Source: an uncultured Prevotellaceae bacterium (GTDB lineage: Bacteria; Bacteroidota; Bacteroidia; Bacteroidales; Bacteroidaceae). From it: 64,000 nt of DNA. Below the pieces are notes generated by a model that had not been told where the DNA came from, did not search any database, and was given only the letters and a program-made list of their open reading frames with translations. Of this stretch, positions 9,676 through 17,564 are shown piece after piece. The stretch lies in NCBI GenBank assembly GCA_900315105.1, contig OMXX01000001.1, positions 62,001-126,000 of the forward strand, in the 5' to 3' direction. The stretch's first letter is position 1. Every line of letters begins with the position of its first letter. A program made the position numbers and the translations under genes.

Positions 9676-9720
9676 TACGACCCCTTTATTCGCAAAAGCT
9701 CATCAATCTTCGCAAGTTCC

Positions 9721-9817
9721 GCCCTGCGGGCACCCTTTCTCCGTAGAGGGGCAAGGGGATTGTAATAATCCTTTCGTGAGCTGCTCCCCCTTGCCCCTTC
9801 ACGGGGAAAGGGTGGGC
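9721..9817. repeat. GC-rich inverted repeat
   Basis: The left arm contains CACCCTTTCTCCGTAGAGGG and GCAAGGGG; the right arm contains CCCCTTGCCCC and GGGGAAAGGGTG. The arms are about 33 bases with an AT-rich loop of about 26 bases. It resembles dispersed intergenic palindromes of Bacteroidales genomes. Confidence 0.7.
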
Positions 9818-9948
9818 TTTGTTTCTTGATGCAAAGTTACTCACATTCCCCAAGAGTCTTGAGGGCATTTTCGGATTTCTTTCGTTAAAAAGTGTTAAAA
9901 CTGAATAACTTGCATATTTTCAATGTGTTGCATTGAAAATTAAGAAAA

Positions 9949-10130
9949 AGTACACATAGTACACATATTCCACATATATTTTACAGACACCCTATATTCC
10001 CTTTCCCCCTCACTTTTACTTCAATAATAATATATATTATAAAATAATATATATTATTATTGGGAAGAAGAGCGTGTTTCTGAGGGTGTGTATGTAGAAA
10101 ATGTGGAATATGTGTACTATGTGTACCTAG
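9949..10130. repeat. 180-bp palindrome with AT-rich centre
   Basis: The arm GTACACATAGTACACATATT at the left returns as its complement AATATGTGTACTATGTGTAC at the right. The centre at 10,022-10,060 is a second perfect AT palindrome (AATAATAATATATATTAT and complement). It is non-coding and looks like a cruciform or a MITE-like insertion. Confidence 0.75.
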
Positions 10131-10689
10131 TCTTTTTTCGGAGAAATGTTTGGAGGTTTCTGGAATTATCACTACTTTGCGTTTGAAATTGTATATAAAC
10201 CCAAAATCCCCAAAATAACAAAACCTGAACTATGACTTTCAGAGAAATACTCAAGAAATTCCGTTGCGAATCTCAGATATATTCTGACGGTGTGGGTTGA
10301 AACCACAGCGTGAGGAAAGATGATGGGAAACGGAGGCAAGTCTTACTCTTAAACGCATAAATAATGTGAGTTCACGAATTCAAGACTACGAGGGCTGAAC
10401 GTCGAAGAGGTCGTCGAACTCACGTTATGATATATTTTTGAAATACTCTTTATGATAGATTTATATCCTCGTTGCGTGAATGTTTTAGATACGTCTGTCG
10501 AGCCTGTATTTTTGCCTTTCGAAAAATGGTTTCGGGTGATATGTGGCAAAAAAGCAGAGAAACTGTCACGTGATAGTCCATTTTCAGACAGAGTAGGTTT
10601 GTTGTGAATATGACTTGATATAAATCAATAGCAATAAGAGCGCACTTAAATTTCTTTGTTTTTCGTTCTTTGTTCTAAAAAATAAATTG

Positions 10690-10697
10690 TACCTTTG
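10690..10697 (+). promoter_or_regulatory. -7 box TACCTTTG of tRNA-Cys
   Basis: The motif GTACCTTTGCATCGCATTTG occurs here and identically upstream of tRNA-Ser at 28,910, about 40-50 bases before each tRNA, marking a shared tRNA promoter. Confidence 0.8.
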
Positions 10698-10735
10698 CAT
10701 CGCATTTGAAAAAAGTGCCCGTTCTAATCAAGTTT

Positions 10736-10807
10736 GGTGCGTTGGATGAACGGTTTAGTCTCTGGTCTGCAAAACCAGCTAAGGCGGTTCGACTCCGCCA
10801 CGCACCT
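10736..10807 (+). tRNA. tRNA-Cys (GCA)
   Basis: Acceptor GGTGCGT pairs with ACGCACC, discriminator U. Anticodon arm CTGGT-CTGCAAA-ACCAG gives anticodon GCA. The T-arm GGCGG-TTCGACT-CCGCC is perfect. CCA is not encoded. Confidence 0.97.
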
Positions 10808-10812
10808 CACAA

Positions 10813-10854
10813 GAAAAAGCGTTGAGTCTTCTTGATTCAACGCTTTCTTTTTTG
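10813..10854 (+). terminator. Terminator after tRNA-Cys
   Basis: AAAGCGTTGA pairs with TCAACGCTTT and is followed by CTTTTTTG. Confidence 0.85.
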
Positions 10855-10878
10855 TTATATTTCCTGCTTCAGATTTCT

Positions 10879-11517
10879 TTATTTTTTTTCTTTCATTTCT
10901 TCCTCAAAATATATGTCGAATTTCTGTCGGAGTAGGGTAGGTGATTCTATTATCTTGCGTATTGCCATAAGGTTCTTTTCGTTCTCTGAACCAGGAATCC
11001 ACAGGTGGATATATCCACGACTGGAGTATTTCTCGTCCATGTGTGCCTTGAAACGACGCCAATGCTCTTCTGTGTTCATTTCCGGATAGTGCTCAAGACC
11101 GAATTGAACGGTACGGCGGAACACGCTATCCTCTGAAATCTCTCTGTCAGCCTCTGCTATTATTCTGCCATAGATGCTGCGAGGTGCGTGGGAAGCAGAG
11201 GCGCGGTGGTCTTCTACTGCTTCTTTCATCAGCTTGAGCTTTGCAGGAGAGAACCATTTCTTGAGTCTTGCGTCGGTTATGAGTATCTTACCGCTTGTGA
11301 TATGGTGTATGGCGCGAGGACCTTCGAGTCCGAGGTCGTGATAGGCAGCAATAGCGTATGCCATATCCACATCGGCACCCAGTTGGTTGGCAAGCTTTAC
11401 TGAAGCCCGTACAACATTTGTGACGTGCTGCATCTGGTGCGCCTTGTCGAAGGCGGTGTATCGAGGCAGGATATTGCGCTCGATAAATTCCATAAGGTCA
11501 AGACTCGGATTCTGCAT
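10879..11517 (-). CDS. HD-domain metal-dependent phosphohydrolase
   Basis: A 212-aa cytoplasmic protein with an HD fold. The metal ligands are probably His31 (QMQHVTNVV), the His60-Asp61 pair (AYHDLGL), and a later Asp in IIAEADREI; a further His-rich segment AIHHITSG and EDHRASASHAP fits the family. HD proteins of this size hydrolyse phosphoester or nucleotide substrates; the substrate is not evident. It is convergent with tRNA-Cys. Confidence 0.85.
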   Translation of the reverse strand: MQNPSLDLMEFIERNILPRYTAFDKAHQMQHVTNVVRASVKLANQLGADVDMAYAIAAYHDLGLEGPRAIHHITSGKILITDARLKKWFSPAKLKLMKEAVEDHRASASHAPRSIYGRIIAEADREISEDSVFRRTVQFGLEHYPEMNTEEHWRRFKAHMDEKYSSRGYIHLWIPGSENEKNLMAIRKIIESPTLLRQKFDIYFEEEMKEKK

Positions 11518-11632
11518 AGTGTGAAGTCAAAGGTCAAAGGTCAAAAGTCTGAGGGCTAAAGTCTTTTGCCTTTCGTCTTTTGCCATTTGCCATTTTTATA
11601 GAAAAATATTTGCAAATGTAGCAAATAATGTT

Positions 11633-11640
11633 TAATTTTG
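11633..11640 (+). promoter_or_regulatory. -7 box TAATTTTG upstream of menA
   Basis: Matches TAnnTTTG, 23 bases before the menA start. Confidence 0.65.
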
Positions 11641-11662
11641 CAAGAAATTTGATAAAAAACTA

Positions 11663-12568
11663 ATGGAAAAAGAAGAAATAAAGACCAATTCATTCAAGGC
11701 ATGGGTGCTTGCTGCACGTCCCAAGACGCTTACGGCGGCGGCTGTGCCTGTAATGATAGGTACTGCGATGGCATGGAACCATACCGGCGGTGAGGGCTTC
11801 AGGTATGTAGCTATGGTGCTGTGTTTCCTCTTTGCCTTCGTCATGCAGATAGATGCCAATTTCGTCAACGATTATTTCGACTTCAAGCGAGGTAATGACG
11901 ATGAGACACGTCTCGGTCCTGAGCGTGCTTGTGCACAGGGGTGGGTGACGGATACGGCAATGAAGAAGGCGCTGGTTATTACAACTGCGCTTGCATGTCT
12001 TGTTGGCCTACCTCTTATTATATATGGAGGATTGGAGATGATTGCCGTGGGAGCGGCTTGTGTGCTGTTCTGTTTCCTCTATACCACAACGCTCTCATAT
12101 ATCGCTATGGGAGATGTACTGGTGCTGTTGTTCTTCGGAATAGTGCCTGTATGCTGTACGTACTATGTAGAAGTGCCGGAGGTTGCGTTTTCTGAGTTTT
12201 CTCGCGTGTTTTTGATGTCGATAGGCTGCGGACTTGTAGTTGATACCCTTCTGCTTGTAAACAATTACAGGGATATAGAGAATGACAGACGCGCGGGAAA
12301 GCGCACTTTGGTCGTTTTCATCGGGAAAAAAGCTACGGAGGTGATATTCCTTCTTGTCGTGCCAATTGCCCTTGCCATAATGTTTTTAGTGGGGTGCAAG
12401 TTGTATTTCATCGTTCTTGCCGTACTGATGTTCGTGAAGCATTTCATGACATGGCGGAAAATGGTGAGCATAGGCGAGGGTAGGGAACTGAACAAGGTTC
12501 TCGGAATGACCGCCGCCAACATCTTTCTTTATGGAGTTTTAGCAAGCGTATGTGTCATTTTATCATAA
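11663..12568 (+). CDS. menA: 1,4-dihydroxy-2-naphthoate octaprenyltransferase
   Basis: Inner-membrane UbiA-family prenyltransferase of menaquinone synthesis. The 301-aa protein has about eight hydrophobic segments and both aspartate-rich motifs: NFVNDYFDFKRGNDD (about residues 67-80) and NNYRDIENDRRAGKRTL (about 196-212). The opening KAWVLAARPKTLTAA is typical of MenA. No other men genes are adjacent. Confidence 0.95.
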   Translation: MEKEEIKTNSFKAWVLAARPKTLTAAAVPVMIGTAMAWNHTGGEGFRYVAMVLCFLFAFVMQIDANFVNDYFDFKRGNDDETRLGPERACAQGWVTDTAMKKALVITTALACLVGLPLIIYGGLEMIAVGAACVLFCFLYTTTLSYIAMGDVLVLLFFGIVPVCCTYYVEVPEVAFSEFSRVFLMSIGCGLVVDTLLLVNNYRDIENDRRAGKRTLVVFIGKKATEVIFLLVVPIALAIMFLVGCKLYFIVLAVLMFVKHFMTWRKMVSIGEGRELNKVLGMTAANIFLYGVLASVCVILS

Positions 12569-12715
12569 AAAAGCCCGAAAAAACTATAAAAATGGCACAA
12601 AAAGGGCATTTTGTGCAATAATTTCTTGTTTATTACGAGATTTTTTATTAATTTCGCACCGCAAATCTAAATAGAATATTTAAGATAACCATTTATATTA
12701 TAATAAATAAAACAA

Positions 12716-13783
12716 ATGAAGAAGTACAACTTTAATGCAGGTCCTTCAATTCTCCCACGCGAGGTTATTGAGCAGACCGCAGCAGCTTGTCTTGATTTCG
12801 AGAATTCAGGACTTTCACTTATGGAAATCAGCCACCGTGCTAAGAATTTCCAGCCAGTCGTTGACGAAGCCGAGGCTCTCTTCAAGGAACTCCTTGATAT
12901 TCCAGAGGGTTACAAGGTATTGTTCCTTGGTGGTGGTGCTTCGCTTGAGTTCTGTATGGTACCTTACAACTTCCTTGAGAAGAAGGCTGCATACCTGAAC
13001 ACTGGTGTATGGGCTACAAAGGCTATGAAGGAAGCTAAGCTCTTCGGTGAGGTTGTCGAGATTGCAAGCTCAAAGGATAAGAACTTCACATATATTCCTA
13101 AGGACTACGTAATTCCAACAGACGCAGACTATCTGCATATCACTTCAAACAACACAATCTATGGTACTGAGCTTCGTGAGGATATCGATTCTCCAATTCC
13201 ATTGATTGCTGATATGTCTTCTGATATTCTCTCTCGCCCAGTTGACGTTAGCAAATACGCTATGATCTACGGTGGTGCTCAGAAGAACCTCTCTATGGCA
13301 GGTGTAACATTCGTTATCGTTAAGGAAGACGCTCTCGGTAAGGTTAGCCGTCAGATCCCAACAATGCTCGACTATCGTACACACGTTAAGAAGGGCTCTA
13401 TGTTCAACACTCCTCCAGTAGTTCCTATCTACTCTGCTCTCATGAACCTTCGTTATATCAAGGCTCATGGTGGCGTAAAGGCTATGGAGAAGCTTGCTAA
13501 GCAGCGTGCAGAGATCGTTTACGGTGAGATTGACCGTAACAAGCTCTTCGTTGGTACAGCAGAGGAGTCAAGCCGTTCACTCATGAACCTCACATTCGTA
13601 CTCAAGCCAGAGTATCAGGATCTTCAGGACGACTTCCTCGCATTCGCTACTTCTAAGGGTATGGTAGGTGTTAAGGGCCATCGTGATGTAGGTGGTTTCC
13701 GCGCTTCTTGCTACAATGCAATGTCAATCGAAGGCTGTGAGGCTCTCGTTGCTTGCATGAAGGAGTTTGAGGCTCAGCACTAA
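12716..13783 (+). CDS. serC: Phosphoserine aminotransferase
   Basis: PLP enzyme that transaminates 3-phosphohydroxypyruvate to phosphoserine. The 355-aa protein begins [16 protein letters not shown] and has the PLP lysine at Lys190 in [16 protein letters not shown]. Late motifs [12 protein letters not shown] and [12 protein letters not shown] are standard. It precedes serA by about 150 bases occupied by palindromic repeats, forming a serine-biosynthesis cluster. Confidence 0.97.
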   Translation: MKKYNFNAGPSILPREVIEQTAAACLDFENSGLSLMEISHRAKNFQPVVDEAEALFKELLDIPEGYKVLFLGGGASLEFCMVPYNFLEKKAAYLNTGVWATKAMKEAKLFGEVVEIASSKDKNFTYIPKDYVIPTDADYLHITSNNTIYGTELREDIDSPIPLIADMSSDILSRPVDVSKYAMIYGGAQKNLSMAGVTFVIVKEDALGKVSRQIPTMLDYRTHVKKGSMFNTPPVVPIYSALMNLRYIKAHGGVKAMEKLAKQRAEIVYGEIDRNKLFVGTAEESSRSLMNLTFVLKPEYQDLQDDFLAFATSKGMVGVKGHRDVGGFRASCYNAMSIEGCEALVACMKEFEAQH

Positions 13784-13784
13784 G

Positions 13785-13921
13785 AAGCCCACCCAGGCCC
13801 TCCCTAAGGGAGGGATGCTTTATAGTAATAACAAGATTATAAATTAACTTAATAAAAATTCCAAGCCTTTTTAAAGGATAGAGTGCATAAAACATCCTTC
13901 ACTTTGGGAAGGCTTGGTTAT
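13785..13921. repeat. Paired palindromic repeats between serC and serA
   Basis: The left copy has CCTCCCTAAGGGAGGGATGC; the right copy has AACATCCTTC..GGGAAGGCTTGGTTA. Together they can pair as AGGCC/GGCTT with the GGGATG/CATCC arms. The right copy is nearly the same as 15,534-15,566. Confidence 0.7.
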
Positions 13922-13930
13922 GTCTTTTAT

Positions 13931-14851
13931 ATGGCAAAAGTACTTGTTGCAACTGAGAAGCCATTTGCTGCTACTGCGGTTGCTGGTATTAAGGAAGTTA
14001 TCGAGGGTGCAGGCAATCAGCTCGTTCTTCTCGAGAAATATACAGACAAGGCTCAGCTTCTTGAGGCTGTTGCTGATGTAGATGCAATCATCATCCGTTC
14101 AGATAAGATTACTGCTGAGGTTCTCGATGCTGCTAAGAATCTGAAGATCGTTGTTCGTGCCGGTGCTGGTTACGATAACGTTGACCTCGCTGCTGCTACA
14201 GCTCACAACGTTGTTGTAGAGAACACTCCTGGTCAGAACGCTAACGCAGTTGCTGAGCTCGTTCTCGGTCTCCTCGTTTTCGCAGTTCGTAACTTCTACA
14301 ACGGTAAGGCAGGTTCTGAGCTCCTTGGTAAGAAGCTTGGTATCCTCGCATTCGGTAACGTAGGCCGTAACGTAGCTCGTATTGCTAAGGGCTTCGGTAT
14401 GGACGTTGTTGCTTATGATGCATTCTGCCCAGCAGAGGCTATCGAGGCTGCAGGCGTTAAGGCTGCTAAGAATCAGGAAGAGCTCTTCGAGACCTGTGAC
14501 ATCGTTTCTCTCCACATCCCTGCTACTCCAGAGACAAAGCAGAGCATCAACTACAACCTCGTAGGTAAGATGAAGAAGGGTGGTATCCTTGTCAACACAG
14601 CTCGTAAGGAAGTTATCGACGAGGCTGGTCTTCTCAAGCTCCTTGCTGAGCGTGAGGATCTGAAGTATATCACAGACATCATGCCAGATGCTAACGACGA
14701 TTTCGCTAAGTTCGAGGGCCGTTACTTCTCTACACCTAAGAAGATGGGTGCTCAGACAGCAGAGGCTAACACTAACGCTGGTCTTGCTGCTGCAAAGCAG
14801 ATCAATGCATACTTCGCTGAGGGCTGCACAAAGTTCCAGGTGAACAAGTAA
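13931..14851 (+). CDS. serA: D-3-phosphoglycerate dehydrogenase (short form)
   Basis: First enzyme of serine synthesis. The start at 13,931 (MAKVLVATEKPF) is preferred over an upstream ATG whose codons lie in a dispersed repeat. The 306-aa protein has the Rossmann motif KLGILAFGNVGRNVARIA, NTARKEVIDEAGL, and lacks the C-terminal ACT regulatory domain. The usual catalytic His of PHIGG is Lys here (TPKKMGAQTAEAN); this is the pattern of short type III enzymes such as that of Entamoeba. No serine feedback site is visible. Confidence 0.93.
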   Translation: MAKVLVATEKPFAATAVAGIKEVIEGAGNQLVLLEKYTDKAQLLEAVADVDAIIIRSDKITAEVLDAAKNLKIVVRAGAGYDNVDLAAATAHNVVVENTPGQNANAVAELVLGLLVFAVRNFYNGKAGSELLGKKLGILAFGNVGRNVARIAKGFGMDVVAYDAFCPAEAIEAAGVKAAKNQEELFETCDIVSLHIPATPETKQSINYNLVGKMKKGGILVNTARKEVIDEAGLLKLLAEREDLKYITDIMPDANDDFAKFEGRYFSTPKKMGAQTAEANTNAGLAAAKQINAYFAEGCTKFQVNK

Positions 14852-14973
14852 GATAAGAATTTACATATTTAATATTTAGGAAATAAGAAATAAAAGATGG
14901 AGTAACAATTCATTTTTTATTTCTTATTTTTATTTTTTTTCTTCAAACATTTTGAAATATGGTAGGATTTTCG

Positions 14974-14981
14974 TAAATTTG
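14974..14981 (+). promoter_or_regulatory. -7 box TAAATTTG upstream of ridA
   Basis: TAnnTTTG match 33 bases before ridA. Confidence 0.6.
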
Positions 14982-15013
14982 CATACCATTTTTCAACAAC
15001 TAAACAACACAAT

Positions 15014-15388
15014 ATGAAAGCAATAGCAACACAGAATGCACCGGCAGCCATTGGTCCTTATAGTCAGGCTATTGAGGCAAATGGTACTGTTTATGTTAGT
15101 GGTCAGTTGGGTATCAACCCTTCAACTGGCAGTTTTGCCGAGGGTGGGGCGGTAGCTCAGGCTCGACAGTCACTTACCAATATCAGCAATATCCTCAAAG
15201 AGGCTGGTATGTCAATGAAGAATGTCGTTAAGGTGACTGTTCTCCTTGCCGATATCAACGACTTCGCAGCAGTGAATGACATTTACAAGGATTTCTTCGA
15301 GTCTCCATTCCCAGCACGCTCTGCTTTCGCTGTAGCTGCACTTCCAAAGGGTGGTAAGATTGAGATTGAGGCAATAGCAGTTAAGTAG
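15014..15388 (+). CDS. ridA: RidA family enamine/imine deaminase
   Basis: A 124-aa Rid protein that removes reactive enamine intermediates, often from PLP enzymes. Seen: IGPYSQAIEANGTVYVSGQLGI and the key Arg in FPARSAFAVAALPKGGKIEIEAIA. Its place next to serine-metabolism genes suits a role in PLP-enzyme detoxification. Confidence 0.95.
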   Translation: MKAIATQNAPAAIGPYSQAIEANGTVYVSGQLGINPSTGSFAEGGAVAQARQSLTNISNILKEAGMSMKNVVKVTVLLADINDFAAVNDIYKDFFESPFPARSAFAVAALPKGGKIEIEAIAVK

Positions 15389-15389
15389 T

Positions 15390-15567
15390 CTAACCAAGCC
15401 TTCCCAAGGGGTAGTCAGATGTTGATAATATCTGAGTATGTGGCATGATGTTAGATACACTTTTATCAGAATAAACAATAATATTAATTAATAAAAAAAT
15501 CCAAGCCTTCTTGATAGAAGGGATGATTACTATAAAACATCCTTCCCCTTGGGAAGGCTTGGTTAGG
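15390..15567. repeat. Dispersed palindromic repeats between ridA and the DUF1015 gene
   Basis: The segment TAACCAAGCCTTCCCAAGGG at 15,391-15,410 is inverted relative to CCTTGGGAAGGCTTGGTTA at 15,547-15,565. A partial copy (CCAAGCCTTCTTGATAGAAG) lies at 15,501. This is the same family as the serC-serA spacer. Confidence 0.75.
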
Positions 15568-15573
15568 CTTATT

Positions 15574-16842
15574 ATGGCAATAGTAAAACCATTCCGTGGC
15601 ATTCGTCCACCAAAGGAGTTAGTAGAAAAGGTAGAGTCACGCCCTTACGACGTTCTTGATTCAGAAGAGGCTCGTGCAGAGGCTGGTGATAACGAGATGT
15701 CACTCTACCATATCATCAAACCAGAGATTAATTTCGAACCGGGAACATCAGAGTATGACCCGAAGGTTTATACAGAGGCTGCTCGTCAGTTCAAGAAGTT
15801 CCAGGATAACGGTTGGCTCGTTCAGGATGACAAGGAGCAGTATTATATCTATGCTCAGACTTCTCATCTTCCTGCTAATGGCGGTAAGGAGAAGACTCAG
15901 TACGGTCTTGTAATCGGCGCGTATTCAGGCGACTATGAGAAGGGCGTTATTAAGAAGCATGAGCTTACCCGTCGCGACAAGGAAGAGGATCGTATGAAGC
16001 ATGTTCGTGTGAACAATGCAAATATCGAGCCTGTATTCTTCGCTTATCCAGATAACAAGGTTCTCAACGACCTTATCATGAAGTATGCTGCTACCGAGCC
16101 TGAGTACGATTTCATCGCTCCAATCGATGGATTCGGACACAAACTCTGGGTTGTAAGCGACGACAACGACATAAAGACAATCACAGAGGAGTTCGCTAAG
16201 ATGCCGGCTCTCTATATTGCTGACGGTCACCATCGTTCTGCTGCTGCTGCTCTTGTTGGTACAGAGAAGGCGAAGCAGAATCCAAACCATAGGGGTGACG
16301 AGGAGTACAACTACTTCATGGCTGTTGCTTTCCAGGCAAGTCAGCTTACTGTGCTCGACTATAACCGTGTTGTTAAGGATCTCAACGGCAATACTTCTGA
16401 GCAGTTCCTTGAGAAGCTTGCAAAGAACTTCGTAGTAGAGAAGAAGGGCAAGGAGGAATATCGTCCACAGCATGCTCATCAGTTCTCTCTCTATCTTGAT
16501 GGCGAGTGGTATTCACTTGACGCTAAGCCAGGTACATTCGATGATTCTGACCCTATTGGCGTTCTCGATGTAGATATCTCAAGTCGTCTTATCCTTCAGG
16601 ATATCCTTGAGCTTGGCGACCTCCGTTCAAGCCAGCGTATCGACTTCGTAGGTGGTCTTCGCGGTCTTGGTGAGTTGAAGCGTCGTGTGGATAGCGGTGA
16701 GATGCGTGCAGCTCTTGCTCTCTATCCTGTAAGTATGAAGCAGATCATGGATATCGCTGATTCCGGCAATATCATGCCTCCAAAGGCAACATGGTTCGAG
16801 CCAAAGCTCCGTTCAGGTCTGATTATTCACTCTTTGGACTAA
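15574..16842 (+). CDS. DUF1015 family protein
   Basis: A 422-aa cytoplasmic protein beginning MAIVKPFRGIRPPKELVEKV, the DUF1015 signature; the start at 15,574 excludes 21 repeat-encoded codons. It contains RPYDVLDSEEAR, the conserved ALYIADGHHRSAAA and a C-terminal PPKATWFEPKLRSGLIIH. Genes of this family commonly accompany serC/serA in Bacteroidetes; biochemical function is not established to my knowledge. Confidence 0.93.
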   Translation: MAIVKPFRGIRPPKELVEKVESRPYDVLDSEEARAEAGDNEMSLYHIIKPEINFEPGTSEYDPKVYTEAARQFKKFQDNGWLVQDDKEQYYIYAQTSHLPANGGKEKTQYGLVIGAYSGDYEKGVIKKHELTRRDKEEDRMKHVRVNNANIEPVFFAYPDNKVLNDLIMKYAATEPEYDFIAPIDGFGHKLWVVSDDNDIKTITEEFAKMPALYIADGHHRSAAAALVGTEKAKQNPNHRGDEEYNYFMAVAFQASQLTVLDYNRVVKDLNGNTSEQFLEKLAKNFVVEKKGKEEYRPQHAHQFSLYLDGEWYSLDAKPGTFDDSDPIGVLDVDISSRLILQDILELGDLRSSQRIDFVGGLRGLGELKRRVDSGEMRAALALYPVSMKQIMDIADSGNIMPPKATWFEPKLRSGLIIHSLD

Positions 16843-16847
16843 AAGAC

Positions 16848-16940
16848 CCTCTAAATCTCCCTTAAAGGGAGACTTGGAAGGCATAGTAATAGAATATGAA
16901 TGAAGAAAAGTCCCCCTTTAAGGGGGATTTAGAGGGTCCT
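16848..16940. repeat. Palindromic CTCTAAATCTCCCTTAAAGGG repeats overlapping the yigZ start
   Basis: CCTCTAAATCTCCCTTAAAG at 16,849 and its inverted relative CCCCCTTTAAGGGGGATTTA at 16,912 flank and enter the yigZ reading frame. A further relative lies at 20,378-20,421. Confidence 0.75.
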
Positions 16941-17522
16941 GATGTTTTCAGAACCATAACAGATAACATAGGCGAGGGATACTACACCGAAAAGCGTAGC
17001 AAATTCTTCGCCTATGCTCATCATGTGCGTACTGCTGATGAGGTGAAGGCGTTGCATCAGATGTATAAGAAGAAATACTATGATGCGCGTCATGTGTGCT
17101 ATGCCTATCGTCTTGGTGCTGATGGTGCTGAGTTCAGGGCTAATGATGACGGAGAACCTTCAAGCACGGCAGGAAAGCCGATTCTCGGCGTTATGCTGAG
17201 TAATGAGGTTAGTGATATCGCTATCTTCGTGATACGCTATTACGGAGGTGTCAATCTCGGTACAGGCGGTTTGATTGTTGCATATCGTGAGGCTGCTCAG
17301 GATGCTTTGGCACATTCAGAGATTGTGGAGCAACTTGTTGAGGAACAGCTTACTTATACTTTTTCATATCCTATGATGAATAGTGTCATGCGTGTTATAA
17401 AAGACCTTCAGCCTCGTATTGTTTCACAGAATTTTGACAATACCTGCTCCATAACCCTTGCTATTCGTAAGAGTGAGATTGAGCGTCTTAGGTCTGCTCT
17501 CGAAAAACTGAATTTTGAGTAA
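16896..17522 (+). CDS. yigZ: YigZ/IMPACT family protein
   Basis: A 208-aa member of the UPF0029/IMPACT family (translation-stress or proline-peptidase-linked proteins; exact role unclear). Core motifs: EKRSKFFAYAHHV, YDARHVCYAYRLG, NDDGEPSSTAGKPIL, FVIRYYGGVNLGTGGL and AYREAAQDAL; a C-terminal DUF1949-like domain follows. Residues 5-16 (KSPFKGDLEGPD) are encoded by an intergenic palindromic repeat, so the N-terminus appears to have been replaced or extended by repeat insertion. Confidence 0.93.
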   Translation: MNEEKSPFKGDLEGPDVFRTITDNIGEGYYTEKRSKFFAYAHHVRTADEVKALHQMYKKKYYDARHVCYAYRLGADGAEFRANDDGEPSSTAGKPILGVMLSNEVSDIAIFVIRYYGGVNLGTGGLIVAYREAAQDALAHSEIVEQLVEEQLTYTFSYPMMNSVMRVIKDLQPRIVSQNFDNTCSITLAIRKSEIERLRSALEKLNFE

Positions 17523-17564
17523 TTTTAATTGAAAAATAGAACCTAAATATAAAACTTTTTTAAT

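Larger units (their letters stand above)
9573..10689. other. 1.1-kb gene-free region made of palindromes
   Basis: No convincing gene is present. It contains a cggacttg tandem repeat, a GC-rich inverted repeat, a 180-bp AT-centred palindrome, and near 10,232-10,300 a 22-codon ATG frame (MTFREILKKFRCESQIYSDG..) that stops early and looks like a gene remnant. A GTGAGTTC/GAACTCAC inverted pair lies at about 10,365-10,425. Confidence 0.6.

Noticed and set aside
9721..9817. Transposase-bearing insertion sequence
   Set aside because: Inverted repeats are present but no transposase frame lies between or near them.
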